NCBI GenBank assembly: GCA_003545655.1
Contig: DODJ01000005.1
Coordinates: 1 to 11,429, forward strand
Source of the DNA: Candidatus Saccharimonadota bacterium
Lineage (GTDB): Bacteria > Patescibacteriota > Saccharimonadia > Saccharimonadales > Saccharimonadaceae
Reading direction: 5' to 3'
Length of the DNA stretch: 11,429 nucleotides
In this document: positions 4,020-11,406 of the stretch, piece after piece
How the letters are laid out: each line of letters opens with the position of its first letter
How positions within the stretch are numbered: position 1 is the stretch's first letter
Translations under genes and position numbers: made by a program
The notes under the pieces: generated by a model
Database searches by the model: none
The model's input: the letters and a program-made list of their open reading frames with translations, nothing else
Told to the model about the DNA's origin: nothing

Positions 4020-6508
4020 ACAACAACGCTTACCAACCGCCCCGGCACATAAATCACCTTCTTCGGTTCGCCGGTTACAAAGCGCACGACATTCTCGTGT
4101 GCCAATGCTTGTTTTTTCACCTCTTCAGGATCAGTGTCTTTTGCAATTTCAATTTCACCGCGAAGCTTACCGTTCACCTGTACGGCAATAGTAATAGTAT
4201 TTTCAACTGTCAAAGCATCATCCCATACGGGCCACGAAGCATTTTGCACAAGGCCCTTACCGCCTAACTGCACCCAAAGCTCATCGGCAATATGCGGAGC
4301 AAACGGCGCAATCATCTGCACAAGGGTCGTAAGTGCATCGCGCCATACCTCAGCAGAGAACCCGTCTACCTTGTATTTATAGAGTTCGTTTACATATTCC
4401 ATCAACGCAGCAATTGCCGTGTTAAAGCTAAGCCGACGCATGTCATCGGTTACTTTACGCACCGTTTTGTGCCGCAATACACGCACGGCGTCATCGTTTT
4501 TCTCAATAGTCTTATCGGCTTCATCATACTGTTGAACGAGCGTCCAAACACGGTTTAAGAAACGGTAAATGCCGGCAATACCACGCGAGTCCCAGCTTGC
4601 ATCAAGCTCAACTGGCCCCATAAACAATACGTACGTGCGGAGAGCATCGGCTCCATAGCCTTGGTCAATCACATCAAGTGGGTCAATGACATTCCCTTTG
4701 CTCTTGCTCATTTTTGTGCCATCTTCAGCGTTAATATAGCCGTGGTACACCAGCTTCTTTACGGGCTCTTTAAAGTTCACAAGGCCCATATCGTAGAAAA
4801 CGTGCGTCCAGAACCGAACATACAGTAAGTGAGCAACCGCGTGGTCGCCGCCCACGTAGTAGTCAAGTGGATTCCAGTAGTTAATCGTTTCAGGATCCCA
4901 GGCACGTTCGGTGTTTTTCGGGTCACCATATCGAAGCAAGTACCAACTTGAGCAGGCATAGCCGTCCATTGTATCCGTCTCACGGAGCGCTGGCTTCCCA
5001 CATTCAGGGCAGGTAGTGTGCACCCAATCGGTTACATGCGCCAAGGCGGATTTACCATCGCCCTTCGGTGCGTAGTCTTCAATTTCAGGTAGCACCACAG
5101 GGAGCTGGTCTTCCGGCACAGCTACAGCGCCATGCTCTTCACAATGAATAATAGGAATTGGTGCGCCCCAATAGCGCTGACGACTAATAAGCCAGTCGCG
5201 CATTTTGTAGGTTGTTTTCGCAGCGCCACGTTTTTTGCTTTCAAGCCAGGCAACAATTTCTTCACGTGCGTCTGAGGTTGTTTTGCCGGTAAAGTCGCCC
5301 GAATTCACTAATACACCCTCACCGTGATACACTGCTTCGGTTTTTTCTGGCGCTTCAATGACTTCAATAATGGGTAGCTTGTATTTCTCGGCGAAGGCAA
5401 AGTCGCGCTCATCATGCGCAGGCACACCCATTACAGCGCCAGTACCGTAGCCACCAAGCACGTAATCAGCTACCCATACCGGTACTTTTTCGCCGGACAC
5501 CGGGTTAATAACATACGAGCCCGTAAAGACACCTGTTTTTTCTTTCGTATCATTCGTACGTTCAATTTCCGACTTTTTCACCGCCTCTTTAACATACGTC
5601 TGAGTTGCTTCTTCAAAATCACCCGTGGCAAGTTCAATAGCGAGTGGGTGTTCTGGCGCTAAGACAATAAACGAGGCACCAAAAATAGTGTCTGGGCGAG
5701 TCGAAAAAACAGTGATTTCTTTTGCGGTTGAAGAAACCTCTGCAGCCCGAGATTCTACGGGCGACCGGTCCCCGTCAGAATCCCGCCGCGAAGCCGTTTC
5801 TTCAAGCGTGAAAGAAATCTCCGCCCCTTGTGAGCGACCAATCCAGTTCGTCTGCGCGGTTTTAATTTTTTGTGGCCAGTCAAGGTCTTCAATCTCACCA
5901 AGCAAGCTATCGGCATATTCAGTAATTTTGAAAAACCACTGTTTCATAGATTTCTTTTCAACCAAACTTCCGCAGCGCCAACAATGCCCACCTTCAACTT
6001 GTTCATTGGCAAGCACGGTTTTATCTACCGGGCACCACCACTGCAAGCTTTCTTTTTGATAGGCAAGGCCACGCTTAAATAATTGCACGAACACCCACTG
6101 CGTCCATTTGTAATATTCGGGGTCACTGGTGTTAATTTCGCGCGACCAGTCAATAGACACCCCCATGCGCTTAAATTGTTTTTTGAAGTTAGCGATATTT
6201 TCGGCAGTTACTTTTGCCGGTGCAGTCCCTGTTTTAATAGCATAGTTTTCAGCTGGAAGTCCAAACGTATCCCACCCCATCGGGTTAAGCACGTTATGGC
6301 CATGTTGGCGGTAGAAACGTGCCAAAGCATCAACAATAGAATAGCTAAAAGCGTGGCCAGTGTGCATGCCTGCGCCGCTTGGGTACGGAAACATACCCGA
6401 AACATAGGTTTTTACCTTCGAAGTATCGACTGCAACCTCGTTTGCCTTTTGCTCTTCCCATACGGCCTGCCATTTGGGTTCAATTTCTGCCGGATTATAT
6501 CGCCTCAT
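4016..6508 (-). CDS. leuS: leucyl-tRNA synthetase with in-frame insertion
   Basis: Charges tRNA-Leu with leucine and hydrolyses mischarged tRNA in its CP1 editing domain. The 830-aa product has the normal start RYNPAEIEPKWQ, the HIGH motif as HTGH (49-52), zinc-type motifs around WCPVDKTVLANEQ and CWRCG (158-180), the editing motif TRPD (270-273), the editing aspartate motif GVPAHDERDF, the KMSKS motif intact at 599-603, and a C-terminal anticodon-binding domain. Residues of about 237-262, between strands reading EISFTLE and KEITVFSTRP, are an extra segment not usual in the family; it is coded by an imperfect palindrome. The ATG at 6508 has no SD and lies about 9 bases after an extended -10, so the mRNA looks leaderless. 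Other parts look normal, so the enzyme is expected to be active. Confidence 0.97.
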   Translation of the reverse strand: MRRYNPAEIEPKWQAVWEEQKANEVAVDTSKVKTYVSGMFPYPSGAGMHTGHAFSYSIVDALARFYRQHGHNVLNPMGWDTFGLPAENYAIKTGTAPAKVTAENIANFKKQFKRMGVSIDWSREINTSDPEYYKWTQWVFVQLFKRGLAYQKESLQWWCPVDKTVLANEQVEGGHCWRCGSLVEKKSMKQWFFKITEYADSLLGEIEDLDWPQKIKTAQTNWIGRSQGAEISFTLEETASRRDSDGDRSPVESRAAEVSSTAKEITVFSTRPDTIFGASFIVLAPEHPLAIELATGDFEEATQTYVKEAVKKSEIERTNDTKEKTGVFTGSYVINPVSGEKVPVWVADYVLGGYGTGAVMGVPAHDERDFAFAEKYKLPIIEVIEAPEKTEAVYHGEGVLVNSGDFTGKTTSDAREEIVAWLESKKRGAAKTTYKMRDWLISRQRYWGAPIPIIHCEEHGAVAVPEDQLPVVLPEIEDYAPKGDGKSALAHVTDWVHTTCPECGKPALRETDTMDGYACSSWYLLRYGDPKNTERAWDPETINYWNPLDYYVGGDHAVAHLLYVRFWTHVFYDMGLVNFKEPVKKLVYHGYINAEDGTKMSKSKGNVIDPLDVIDQGYGADALRTYVLFMGPVELDASWDSRGIAGIYRFLNRVWTLVQQYDEADKTIEKNDDAVRVLRHKTVRKVTDDMRRLSFNTAIAALMEYVNELYKYKVDGFSAEVWRDALTTLVQMIAPFAPHIADELWVQLGGKGLVQNASWPVWDDALTVENTITIAVQVNGKLRGEIEIAKDTDPEEVKKQALAHENVVRFVTGEPKKVIYVPGRLVSVVV
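5714..5819. repeat. imperfect palindrome inserted in frame in leuS
   Basis: The two halves meet at GACCGGTC (5763-5770) and pair over 53 bases each; by hand count 41 of 54 aligned columns match. Strongest blocks from the centre outward: GGTC, CCCGT, AGAATC, TTTCTTCAA and AAAGAAATC. Because it is palindromic, both strands code similar peptides: minus strand SRRDSDGDRSPVESR, plus strand AARDSTGDRSPSESR. In leuS it adds about 25 residues (237-262, DNA 5723-5800), and all four Arg codons there are CGG. The outermost arms fall in host-like codons (EISF, KEIT). The mRNA would fold into a long hairpin. Size, dyad form and in-frame placement inside a housekeeping gene recall Rickettsia palindromic elements, but I recognise no sequence relation to them. 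Confidence 0.82.
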
Positions 6509-6517
6509 AACAGAGAT

Positions 6518-6523
6518 AGTATA
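6518..6523 (-). promoter_or_regulatory. leuS promoter (extended -10), leaderless start
   Basis: TGC-TATACT on the minus strand ends 9 bases before the leuS ATG; transcription would start at about 6511-6508. No convincing -35 hexamer is seen. The 41-bp gap to the upstream gene contains no terminator hairpin that I can see. Confidence 0.55.
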
Positions 6524-6549
6524 GCAGATTAACCGAAGGTGCGTAAGAG

Positions 6550-7848
6550 TTAATACGAAGCAGAGGTATAGGACTGCACAAAGATCGCCTGTAAATCGGC
6601 CATAAGCTCTTCAAGTGTCATAGACTCGGTTGGCGTAACCACTTCCACTGGCTGGTTGAATACTGGGTTAACGATAATTTCGCCCTTGCCATCTACGTTG
6701 TCATCGCTAAGCGATAGCTCGGTAAATTCATGCCCAAAACGGCTTATCCATACGTTAAACACACTTGTTCGGTCTTCGTCACCAATCAATGAATCCGCAA
6801 CGTCTTTGTAATTAGCGTCTCCGTCATTACACTCGTTTAATTTCTTGCCAAATTGCGTGTCAGCAAGCCCGGTAATAAAGCTTGTCATTTTTGTATCGTC
6901 AAAACCTAGCGTGTACCCTAGACTATCAACACCATTAACACTTTTTGCCTCAAGCTCATCTTCAATTATTACAAATAGGTTATTACGATATAGCGCACCC
7001 AACTCATTTGCCCAGCTACTGTCGCCACTCAACGAGCTCGCTAGGTCATCGTAACATGCTTGGGAAGCTGCAAAATCTTCACTAAACGTACCTAAATCGT
7101 CATTGGTAATTTTTATCCAAGTACCTTCAATTTTCTCTACAAGTGGAGACGTATCAACTTGAGCACCCACTACCAAACCAAGATAGATATCGGCGAGCTC
7201 CTGCACATCATCAAGCTTTACGTACAAATCACCCTCTTCACTAATTATTCCCGTTCCCGCCACGGAATATGACGTTCCCATATAGGTATAATCCATCTCA
7301 ACATCAAGCTCGCCAATTCCACCCTGAGCCTTCGCCTCGGCCTTTAGTTGAATAGCCGTGCCACTATCGTTGCTAAAATCAATCTCACCTGTTGCGGCAA
7401 TCGTTTCTGCAGTAATCGCATTAACAATCGCATCCCCCACTACCTTGTCGGGGTTTTGATACCAAAAGGTGTACGCGGCAGCAGCAGCGCCGCCAAATAC
7501 TACCAACACACCCGCAGCAATAATTGCCGCGATTAATCCCACCTTCTTTTTCTTAGGTGGTGTAGCGGGAGCATCAAGCGCTGAGCTTGACCCCGTTGGC
7601 GCTGTCGGTACTATCGGTGTGTCGCCAAGCACCGTACTCGCAGTAGTAACTGATTGCTGTAAGTTGTCATTTAGCGGCTCACTCGCAGTGAAAGGATTTG
7701 CAGCTACGGATGGCTCTACTGGCGCTTCTGCCGTGCCGGTAGTAGCTGAAGTCTCCGATTGTGATGATTGAGTTAGTGCCGGTTGGGGCTCGAGAGTAGG
7801 TGGCGTGCTAGTATTTTGGATATCCGGTTGCGATGGGTCGTTTTGCAT
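6550..7848 (-). CDS. single-pass surface protein of unknown function
   Basis: A 432-aa protein I cannot name. Residues 1-98 are a disordered cytoplasmic segment rich in Pro, Thr, Ser, Gln and Ala. A KKKK cluster (99-102) precedes one membrane helix (about 103-129, Ala/Gly/Val-rich), which by the positive-inside rule leaves the C-terminal 300 residues outside. That part alternates beta-like stretches (TGEIDFSND, QLKAEAKAQ, VEMDYTYMGTSYS, DLYVKLDD) and has just two cysteines, C265 and C340, a possible disulfide. The pattern vaguely recalls lipoprotein carrier-like folds, but this is weak. The ATG at 7848 is chosen because the frame's earlier part runs back into murF and through the promoter -10. 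There is no SD; the leader would be about 22 nt. It follows murF by 34 bases. Confidence 0.8.
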   Translation of the reverse strand: MQNDPSQPDIQNTSTPPTLEPQPALTQSSQSETSATTGTAEAPVEPSVAANPFTASEPLNDNLQQSVTTASTVLGDTPIVPTAPTGSSSALDAPATPPKKKKVGLIAAIIAAGVLVVFGGAAAAAYTFWYQNPDKVVGDAIVNAITAETIAATGEIDFSNDSGTAIQLKAEAKAQGGIGELDVEMDYTYMGTSYSVAGTGIISEEGDLYVKLDDVQELADIYLGLVVGAQVDTSPLVEKIEGTWIKITNDDLGTFSEDFAASQACYDDLASSLSGDSSWANELGALYRNNLFVIIEDELEAKSVNGVDSLGYTLGFDDTKMTSFITGLADTQFGKKLNECNDGDANYKDVADSLIGDEDRTSVFNVWISRFGHEFTELSLSDDNVDGKGEIIVNPVFNQPVEVVTPTESMTLEELMADLQAIFVQSYTSASY

Positions 7849-7876
7849 ATTTGTGTTTCGTTTAATTATTTTTTTC

Positions 7877-7882
7877 AGTATA
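7877..7882 (-). promoter_or_regulatory. promoter of the surface protein gene (extended -10)
   Basis: TGA-TATACT on the minus strand, with the TGA being the murF stop codon itself. The start would be near 7870. The -35 region lies in murF and does not match well. Confidence 0.45.
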
Positions 7883-9175
7883 TCATAAGCTTTGTGTGAT
7901 ACTAGCGAAGAAGTCCCGCTTTTTCTGCATCCAAGCTTCAGACTGTCGTACCAGCCGTTCATCTTCTTCAGTGCTATGCAGCACCACTTTCACCGCTTCT
8001 TCAAGATATATCCCGCCCTGCGAGCCTTTAAATAACAGTGCAGCGCCTTCCTCAAGATACGCGTGCGCTGCAGCCCCAGCTTCAAGAGCGCCTTTAAAAC
8101 TCACTACATGGCACCCGTTTGAACGAGCAGCGGGCGCCAAATACTTCTCGGCTTCGTCTCCTACAGTAATAACGTGTGCAAGTTGCATAGGGTCGCATAC
8201 CTTCCCTATCGCCTCGTGTTCAGCTGCCGATGTATCGCCCAGCTCATTCATACTCCCGAGTACGGCAATTTTCTGCGGAACATTCATTTGGTACAGCGCA
8301 CGTAACGCCGCCTCAGCGGCAAGCGGGCTCGAGTTGTAGGTGTCATCAATAATAATAGAATCCTTAAGACCGCGAAGGATATTCATTCGCCCCTTTACTG
8401 GGCGTACTTTTTCCATGCCCTTAGCCGCCTCGGCAGGTGAAAAGCCAAGTCGTGTTGCGACCGCTCCTGCGGCAACCGCTGCCCGAATGCTATGCTCGCC
8501 TATAACGTGCAATGTAGTTGATGCAGAGGCTGCAAACCCAGCTGCATAAAATTCACCCTCAAAACCATCTTCAAATGTATAGTCGTTCGTCGTGAAACGA
8601 TACTCGGCGGTATCGGTTGTACCGTAGGTGGCAATACGTGCGTTTGTAATATCCTCAGCATACTTACCGGGCACATCATCGCGATTAATCAGGGCCTCTT
8701 TACTGTAATTCACTACCGAAAGTTCTTCGGCAGCAACAGCGTCAAGTGTTTTGAAAAACTCCATATGTTCGGCCGATACAGAGGTCACCACGGCAATATC
8801 TGGCTGCAAATAGGTCCCAAAGTGAGGAATCTGCCCAACACCATCTGTCCCTAGCTCTTGTACAATCACATCAACATCGGCAGGTTGGCGCAACCGTGCG
8901 CGCACCGCGCCAAATACACGCCACCATTCACGAAGACTTTTTAAATTACCAGGGAACTCAACACCAAGTATTGCTAACGGCGCGCTCAGCTCAGAGTTAT
9001 GATTACCTTCATGTAACCGTACACGTACCTTTTCGTTAAGCACCGTCCCAATGGCTATTTTTGTGCTGGTCTTGCCTACACTCCCCACAACTACCACTAG
9101 TTTTACCTGCGGGTTCTTCTTAAAGTACCGGCGCACCGCTTTCTCTAGCCTTGTCTGTATAAACGTCTTAATCAT
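7883..9175 (-). CDS. MurF-like Mur ligase lacking the N-terminal domain
   Basis: ATP-dependent amide ligase of the Mur family, closest in motifs to MurF, which adds D-Ala-D-Ala to the UDP-MurNAc-tripeptide of peptidoglycan. The ATP-binding domain begins at once: P-loop GSVGKTST at 31-38, then HEGNHNSE (55-62), QELGTDGVGQI (106-115), SAEHMEFF (134-141), RPVKGRMNI, DDTYNSSP, and FKGSQG near the end; the C-terminal ligase domain is complete. True MurF has about 80-100 residues before the P-loop that bind the UDP part; these are absent in this 430-aa protein. The lysine that is carbamoylated in MurC-F (AKGEI in MurF) aligns with Glu151. The substrate may therefore differ from that of MurF. Divergent from the thioredoxin gene across 45 bp; ends in TGA, 34 bases before the surface protein gene. 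Confidence 0.85.
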   Translation of the reverse strand: MIKTFIQTRLEKAVRRYFKKNPQVKLVVVVGSVGKTSTKIAIGTVLNEKVRVRLHEGNHNSELSAPLAILGVEFPGNLKSLREWWRVFGAVRARLRQPADVDVIVQELGTDGVGQIPHFGTYLQPDIAVVTSVSAEHMEFFKTLDAVAAEELSVVNYSKEALINRDDVPGKYAEDITNARIATYGTTDTAEYRFTTNDYTFEDGFEGEFYAAGFAASASTTLHVIGEHSIRAAVAAGAVATRLGFSPAEAAKGMEKVRPVKGRMNILRGLKDSIIIDDTYNSSPLAAEAALRALYQMNVPQKIAVLGSMNELGDTSAAEHEAIGKVCDPMQLAHVITVGDEAEKYLAPAARSNGCHVVSFKGALEAGAAAHAYLEEGAALLFKGSQGGIYLEEAVKVVLHSTEEDERLVRQSEAWMQKKRDFFASITQSL

Positions 9176-9182
9176 TGTGCTT

Positions 9183-9188
9183 ATTATG
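9183..9188 (-). promoter_or_regulatory. possible murF-like gene promoter
   Basis: CATAAT on the minus strand ends 8 bases before the ATG at 9175, with no SD in between (AAGCACA). This would again give a leaderless transcript. The -35 region is poor and other A/T-rich -10 candidates lie close by, so the exact element is uncertain. Confidence 0.35.
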
Positions 9189-9206
9189 GCATACTTTATA
9201 AGCTGG

Positions 9207-9212
9207 TATAAT
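9207..9212 (+). promoter_or_regulatory. promoter of the thioredoxin-ccdA pair (extended -10)
   Basis: TGG-TATAAT ends 9 bases before the GTG at 9221. AGGAAG lies only 2 bases from the GTG, too close for a normal SD, so a leaderless start is likely. No good -35. It is back to back with the promoter region of the murF-like gene. Confidence 0.6.
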
Positions 9213-9220
9213 AGGAAGTA

Positions 9221-9712
9221 GTGAAGAAAGCAATCTTTATCGTTGGTGGCATCGTTCTACTCATAGGAGCGCTTTTGGCCGCCCTTTTATTTGCCCCGAC
9301 TAATCCTACAAATGAGATGAGCGCCGCTACTAATAAAGAGCCCTCGCCCTCAAACAGCACCGAAACACCCAAACCCACAGCAAACGACACCGCCGCCGTC
9401 CAAGCAGGACGGTATGAGACATACGAAGCCAACAAGGTTAGCGCCGAGGGCTACGAACGTACGGTTATCTTTTTCTACGCACCGTGGTGCCCCGAGTGTC
9501 GCGCCTTCGACGAAGCGATTACACGTTCGACAATTCCCGCTGGCGTTCAAATTCTTCAACTAGATTACGACAGCGCCACCGAGCTTCGTAAACAACACGA
9601 GGTTACCCTACAGTCTACCTTCGTTGAGGTAGACGCTAACGGAGCCCAAACGGCAAAATGGGTGGGGTACGGTAAAGATAAATCGGTTGAAGCAATACTG
9701 GAAAACTTATAG
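9221..9712 (+). CDS. membrane-anchored thioredoxin-like protein
   Basis: A 163-aa protein: N-terminal helix (4-25, after MKK) acting as signal anchor, a Pro/Ser/Thr/Asn linker (27-62), then a thioredoxin-fold domain (about 65-163) outside the membrane. The active site is YAPWCPECRAF with C90 and C93. The cis-proline that faces the active site in most thioredoxins is missing: the loop reads VTLQSTFV, so Ser122 takes its place. It likely reduces or exchanges disulfides of exported proteins. The GTG start at 9221 is required to include the helix and agrees with the promoter. Its TAG stop overlaps the ccdA GTG by one base, so the two are co-expressed and probably form a relay from cytoplasmic thioredoxin through CcdA to this protein. 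Confidence 0.88.
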   Translation: MKKAIFIVGGIVLLIGALLAALLFAPTNPTNEMSAATNKEPSPSNSTETPKPTANDTAAVQAGRYETYEANKVSAEGYERTVIFFYAPWCPECRAFDEAITRSTIPAGVQILQLDYDSATELRKQHEVTLQSTFVEVDANGAQTAKWVGYGKDKSVEAILENL

Positions 9713-10431
9713 TGGAGCTATTACTTGTATCGTTCATTGCCGGGGTGCTTACCATCTTAGCACCTTGCGTAGTGTCGGTACTCCCTATTTTGCTCGCACG
9801 CTCTGGAAATGGCAGCAAGCGAAGTTTGTTTGCGGTTATCGTGGGATTATCAGTTTCAATTATTATCTTTACGGTACTTTTAAAAGCCACAACGCTCTTC
9901 TTGGGCATACCGCAACAAGCTTGGCAGTATATTAGTGGCGGTATCATCATCTTCTTTGGGCTGGTTACCCTCTTCCCTTCCATTTGGGAGTGGATCGTCC
10001 TGAAAACTCGTTTTGTTTTTAAAGCACAAGATACCCTCGGCGCATCATCAAAACAAAAAGGATTCTTTGGTGATATATTGCTCGGCGCTAGCCTGGGGCC
10101 TGTATTTAGCGCGTGCAGCCCAACCTACGCACTGCTCGTTGCGGTCGTTCTGCCCGCTTCACCCGCACTTGGACTTTTATACTTAACGGTGTTCGTTATA
10201 GGGCTGGCGGGAATGCTTATTCTTGTAGGCCTTGGTGGCCAGGCGCTCATAAAAAAACTCGGCTGGGGCATAAATCCGCGCGGCCTGTTTCGTCGTATTT
10301 TAGGCTGTATATTGATTATTATGGGAATTTTTATTGCGACTGGGCTTGATAAGATAGCGCTTGGATATTTAGTGGAATCAGGAGTATATGACTTTCAGCT
10401 GCGGGTAGAGGACAGCATCTTAGGGCAATAG
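9712..10431 (+). CDS. ccdA: CcdA/DsbD-type thiol-disulfide transmembrane transporter
   Basis: A 239-aa polytopic membrane protein with about six helices that carries reducing equivalents across the cytoplasmic membrane. The two redox cysteines are in the family's two pseudo-symmetric motifs: FIAGVLTILAPCVVSVLP (C19) and LLGASLGPVFSACSPTYA (C135), each followed or preceded by the conserved proline. The length matches CcdA, without the DsbD periplasmic domains. The GTG start overlaps the thioredoxin stop (TAGTG), giving translational coupling; no separate SD is needed. The 3' end overlaps the epimerase gene on the other strand by 12 nt. The C-terminal 25 residues after the last helix are polar and look cytoplasmic or external with no known motif. 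Confidence 0.92.
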   Translation: MELLLVSFIAGVLTILAPCVVSVLPILLARSGNGSKRSLFAVIVGLSVSIIIFTVLLKATTLFLGIPQQAWQYISGGIIIFFGLVTLFPSIWEWIVLKTRFVFKAQDTLGASSKQKGFFGDILLGASLGPVFSACSPTYALLVAVVLPASPALGLLYLTVFVIGLAGMLILVGLGGQALIKKLGWGINPRGLFRRILGCILIIMGIFIATGLDKIALGYLVESGVYDFQLRVEDSILGQ

Positions 10432-11382
10432 CCGAGTGTAGTATTCAATACACGCCTTAAGACCCTCTAGCCATTCCGTGTCAGGAGAGAAGCCCAGTTT
10501 ACTGTGTATCTTGCGCCCGTTCCCCTTTAAGTAAGAGACATCTCCAGGGCGTGAGGGTACATATTCAATATTTATCGGTCTGTGCATAAGCTTTGCTATA
10601 TCTATAGATATATCCTTCATCTTTCTAGGCACACCAGTTGCAATAACGAATAGTTCGTTTTTCGTTAATTCAGGTTTTTTTATTATTTCAATTACAGCTC
10701 TGGCCGTGTCTTCGACAAACACAAAGTCTCTCATTGTCTCTCCGTTGTCAACGAGCTTAAGGGGTTCATGGGCCGCAAAAGCTTTGATCGCCTGAGGTAT
10801 AATTCCCGCACCGCTAAGCACTCTCTTCCGCGGACCATAATTATTAAAAGGACGTACAATTGTATACTCAATTTTGTCGGTAAATGTCTTAGCATAAGAC
10901 TCCGTTAACATATCTGCGGCAGCCTTCGCTGATGCATACGGTGTCTGTGGCTTTAACAAAGAAGTTTCTGAAAGCACCACCCCATCACTTGAACCATACA
11001 CCTCGCTTGTAGAAAACGTAATAAGTTTCTTAAACTTACCATTTCTCTGGCATTCCAGTATATTTTTTTGCATTGTAACTATATTTTCAAACACAAAAAC
11101 GGGGTCTGTAATAGACAGTACGAGTGGACTCGTGGCAAGGTGGCAAACAATATCCACATCATACATATCGAATATGCGGCTTAGCTCCTCGCTATTAGCA
11201 ATATTAGCCTCAACTCTGATAAGCTTATCGCTCCCAAGTGTACTTAAATTATCCCAAGTACCCATCGATAAGTTATCCACGGCAATCACTTTTTCGCATA
11301 TACCGCTATTTATAAGTTGATCAGTAAGGTGGCTACCAATAAAGCCGGCTGCGCCTGTAACTAATATATATCCAAATTTCAT
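10420..11382 (-). CDS. NAD-dependent nucleotide-sugar epimerase/dehydratase
   Basis: A 320-aa extended short-chain dehydrogenase that acts on a nucleoside-diphosphate sugar, probably for a surface glycan. It shows GAAGFIG (G10, G13, G16) for NAD binding, D36 after the second strand for the adenosine ribose, the catalytic segment TFSTSEVYG (122-130), the Y149xxxK153 pair in YASAK, then RPFNNYGPR and, near the C-terminus, PSRPGDVS, all typical of GalE/WbpP/RmlB relatives. Which of epimerase, 4,6-dehydratase or decarboxylase it is cannot be decided. There is no SD; A/T-rich -10-like boxes (TATACA, TATACG) lie 8-20 bases upstream. It begins 24 bases after a tRNA 3' end, may be cotranscribed with it, and by eye is richer in ATA and other A/T-ending codons than leuS. 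Confidence 0.9.
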   Translation of the reverse strand: MKFGYILVTGAAGFIGSHLTDQLINSGICEKVIAVDNLSMGTWDNLSTLGSDKLIRVEANIANSEELSRIFDMYDVDIVCHLATSPLVLSITDPVFVFENIVTMQKNILECQRNGKFKKLITFSTSEVYGSSDGVVLSETSLLKPQTPYASAKAAADMLTESYAKTFTDKIEYTIVRPFNNYGPRKRVLSGAGIIPQAIKAFAAHEPLKLVDNGETMRDFVFVEDTARAVIEIIKKPELTKNELFVIATGVPRKMKDISIDIAKLMHRPINIEYVPSRPGDVSYLKGNGRKIHSKLGFSPDTEWLEGLKACIEYYTRLLP

Positions 11383-11406
11383 AGTTGTTCGTATAATGTA
11401 TAACTT

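Noticed and set aside
5625..6059. Plus-strand open frame antisense to leuS containing the palindrome
   Set aside because: It is a shadow of leuS; the similar peptide on both strands follows from the palindrome, not from a second gene.
7849..7962. N-terminal extension of the surface protein to an ATG at 7962
   Set aside because: It would overlap murF by 80 nt and run through the -10 box; the residues are basic and unlike the Pro/Thr/Ser-rich start that follows.
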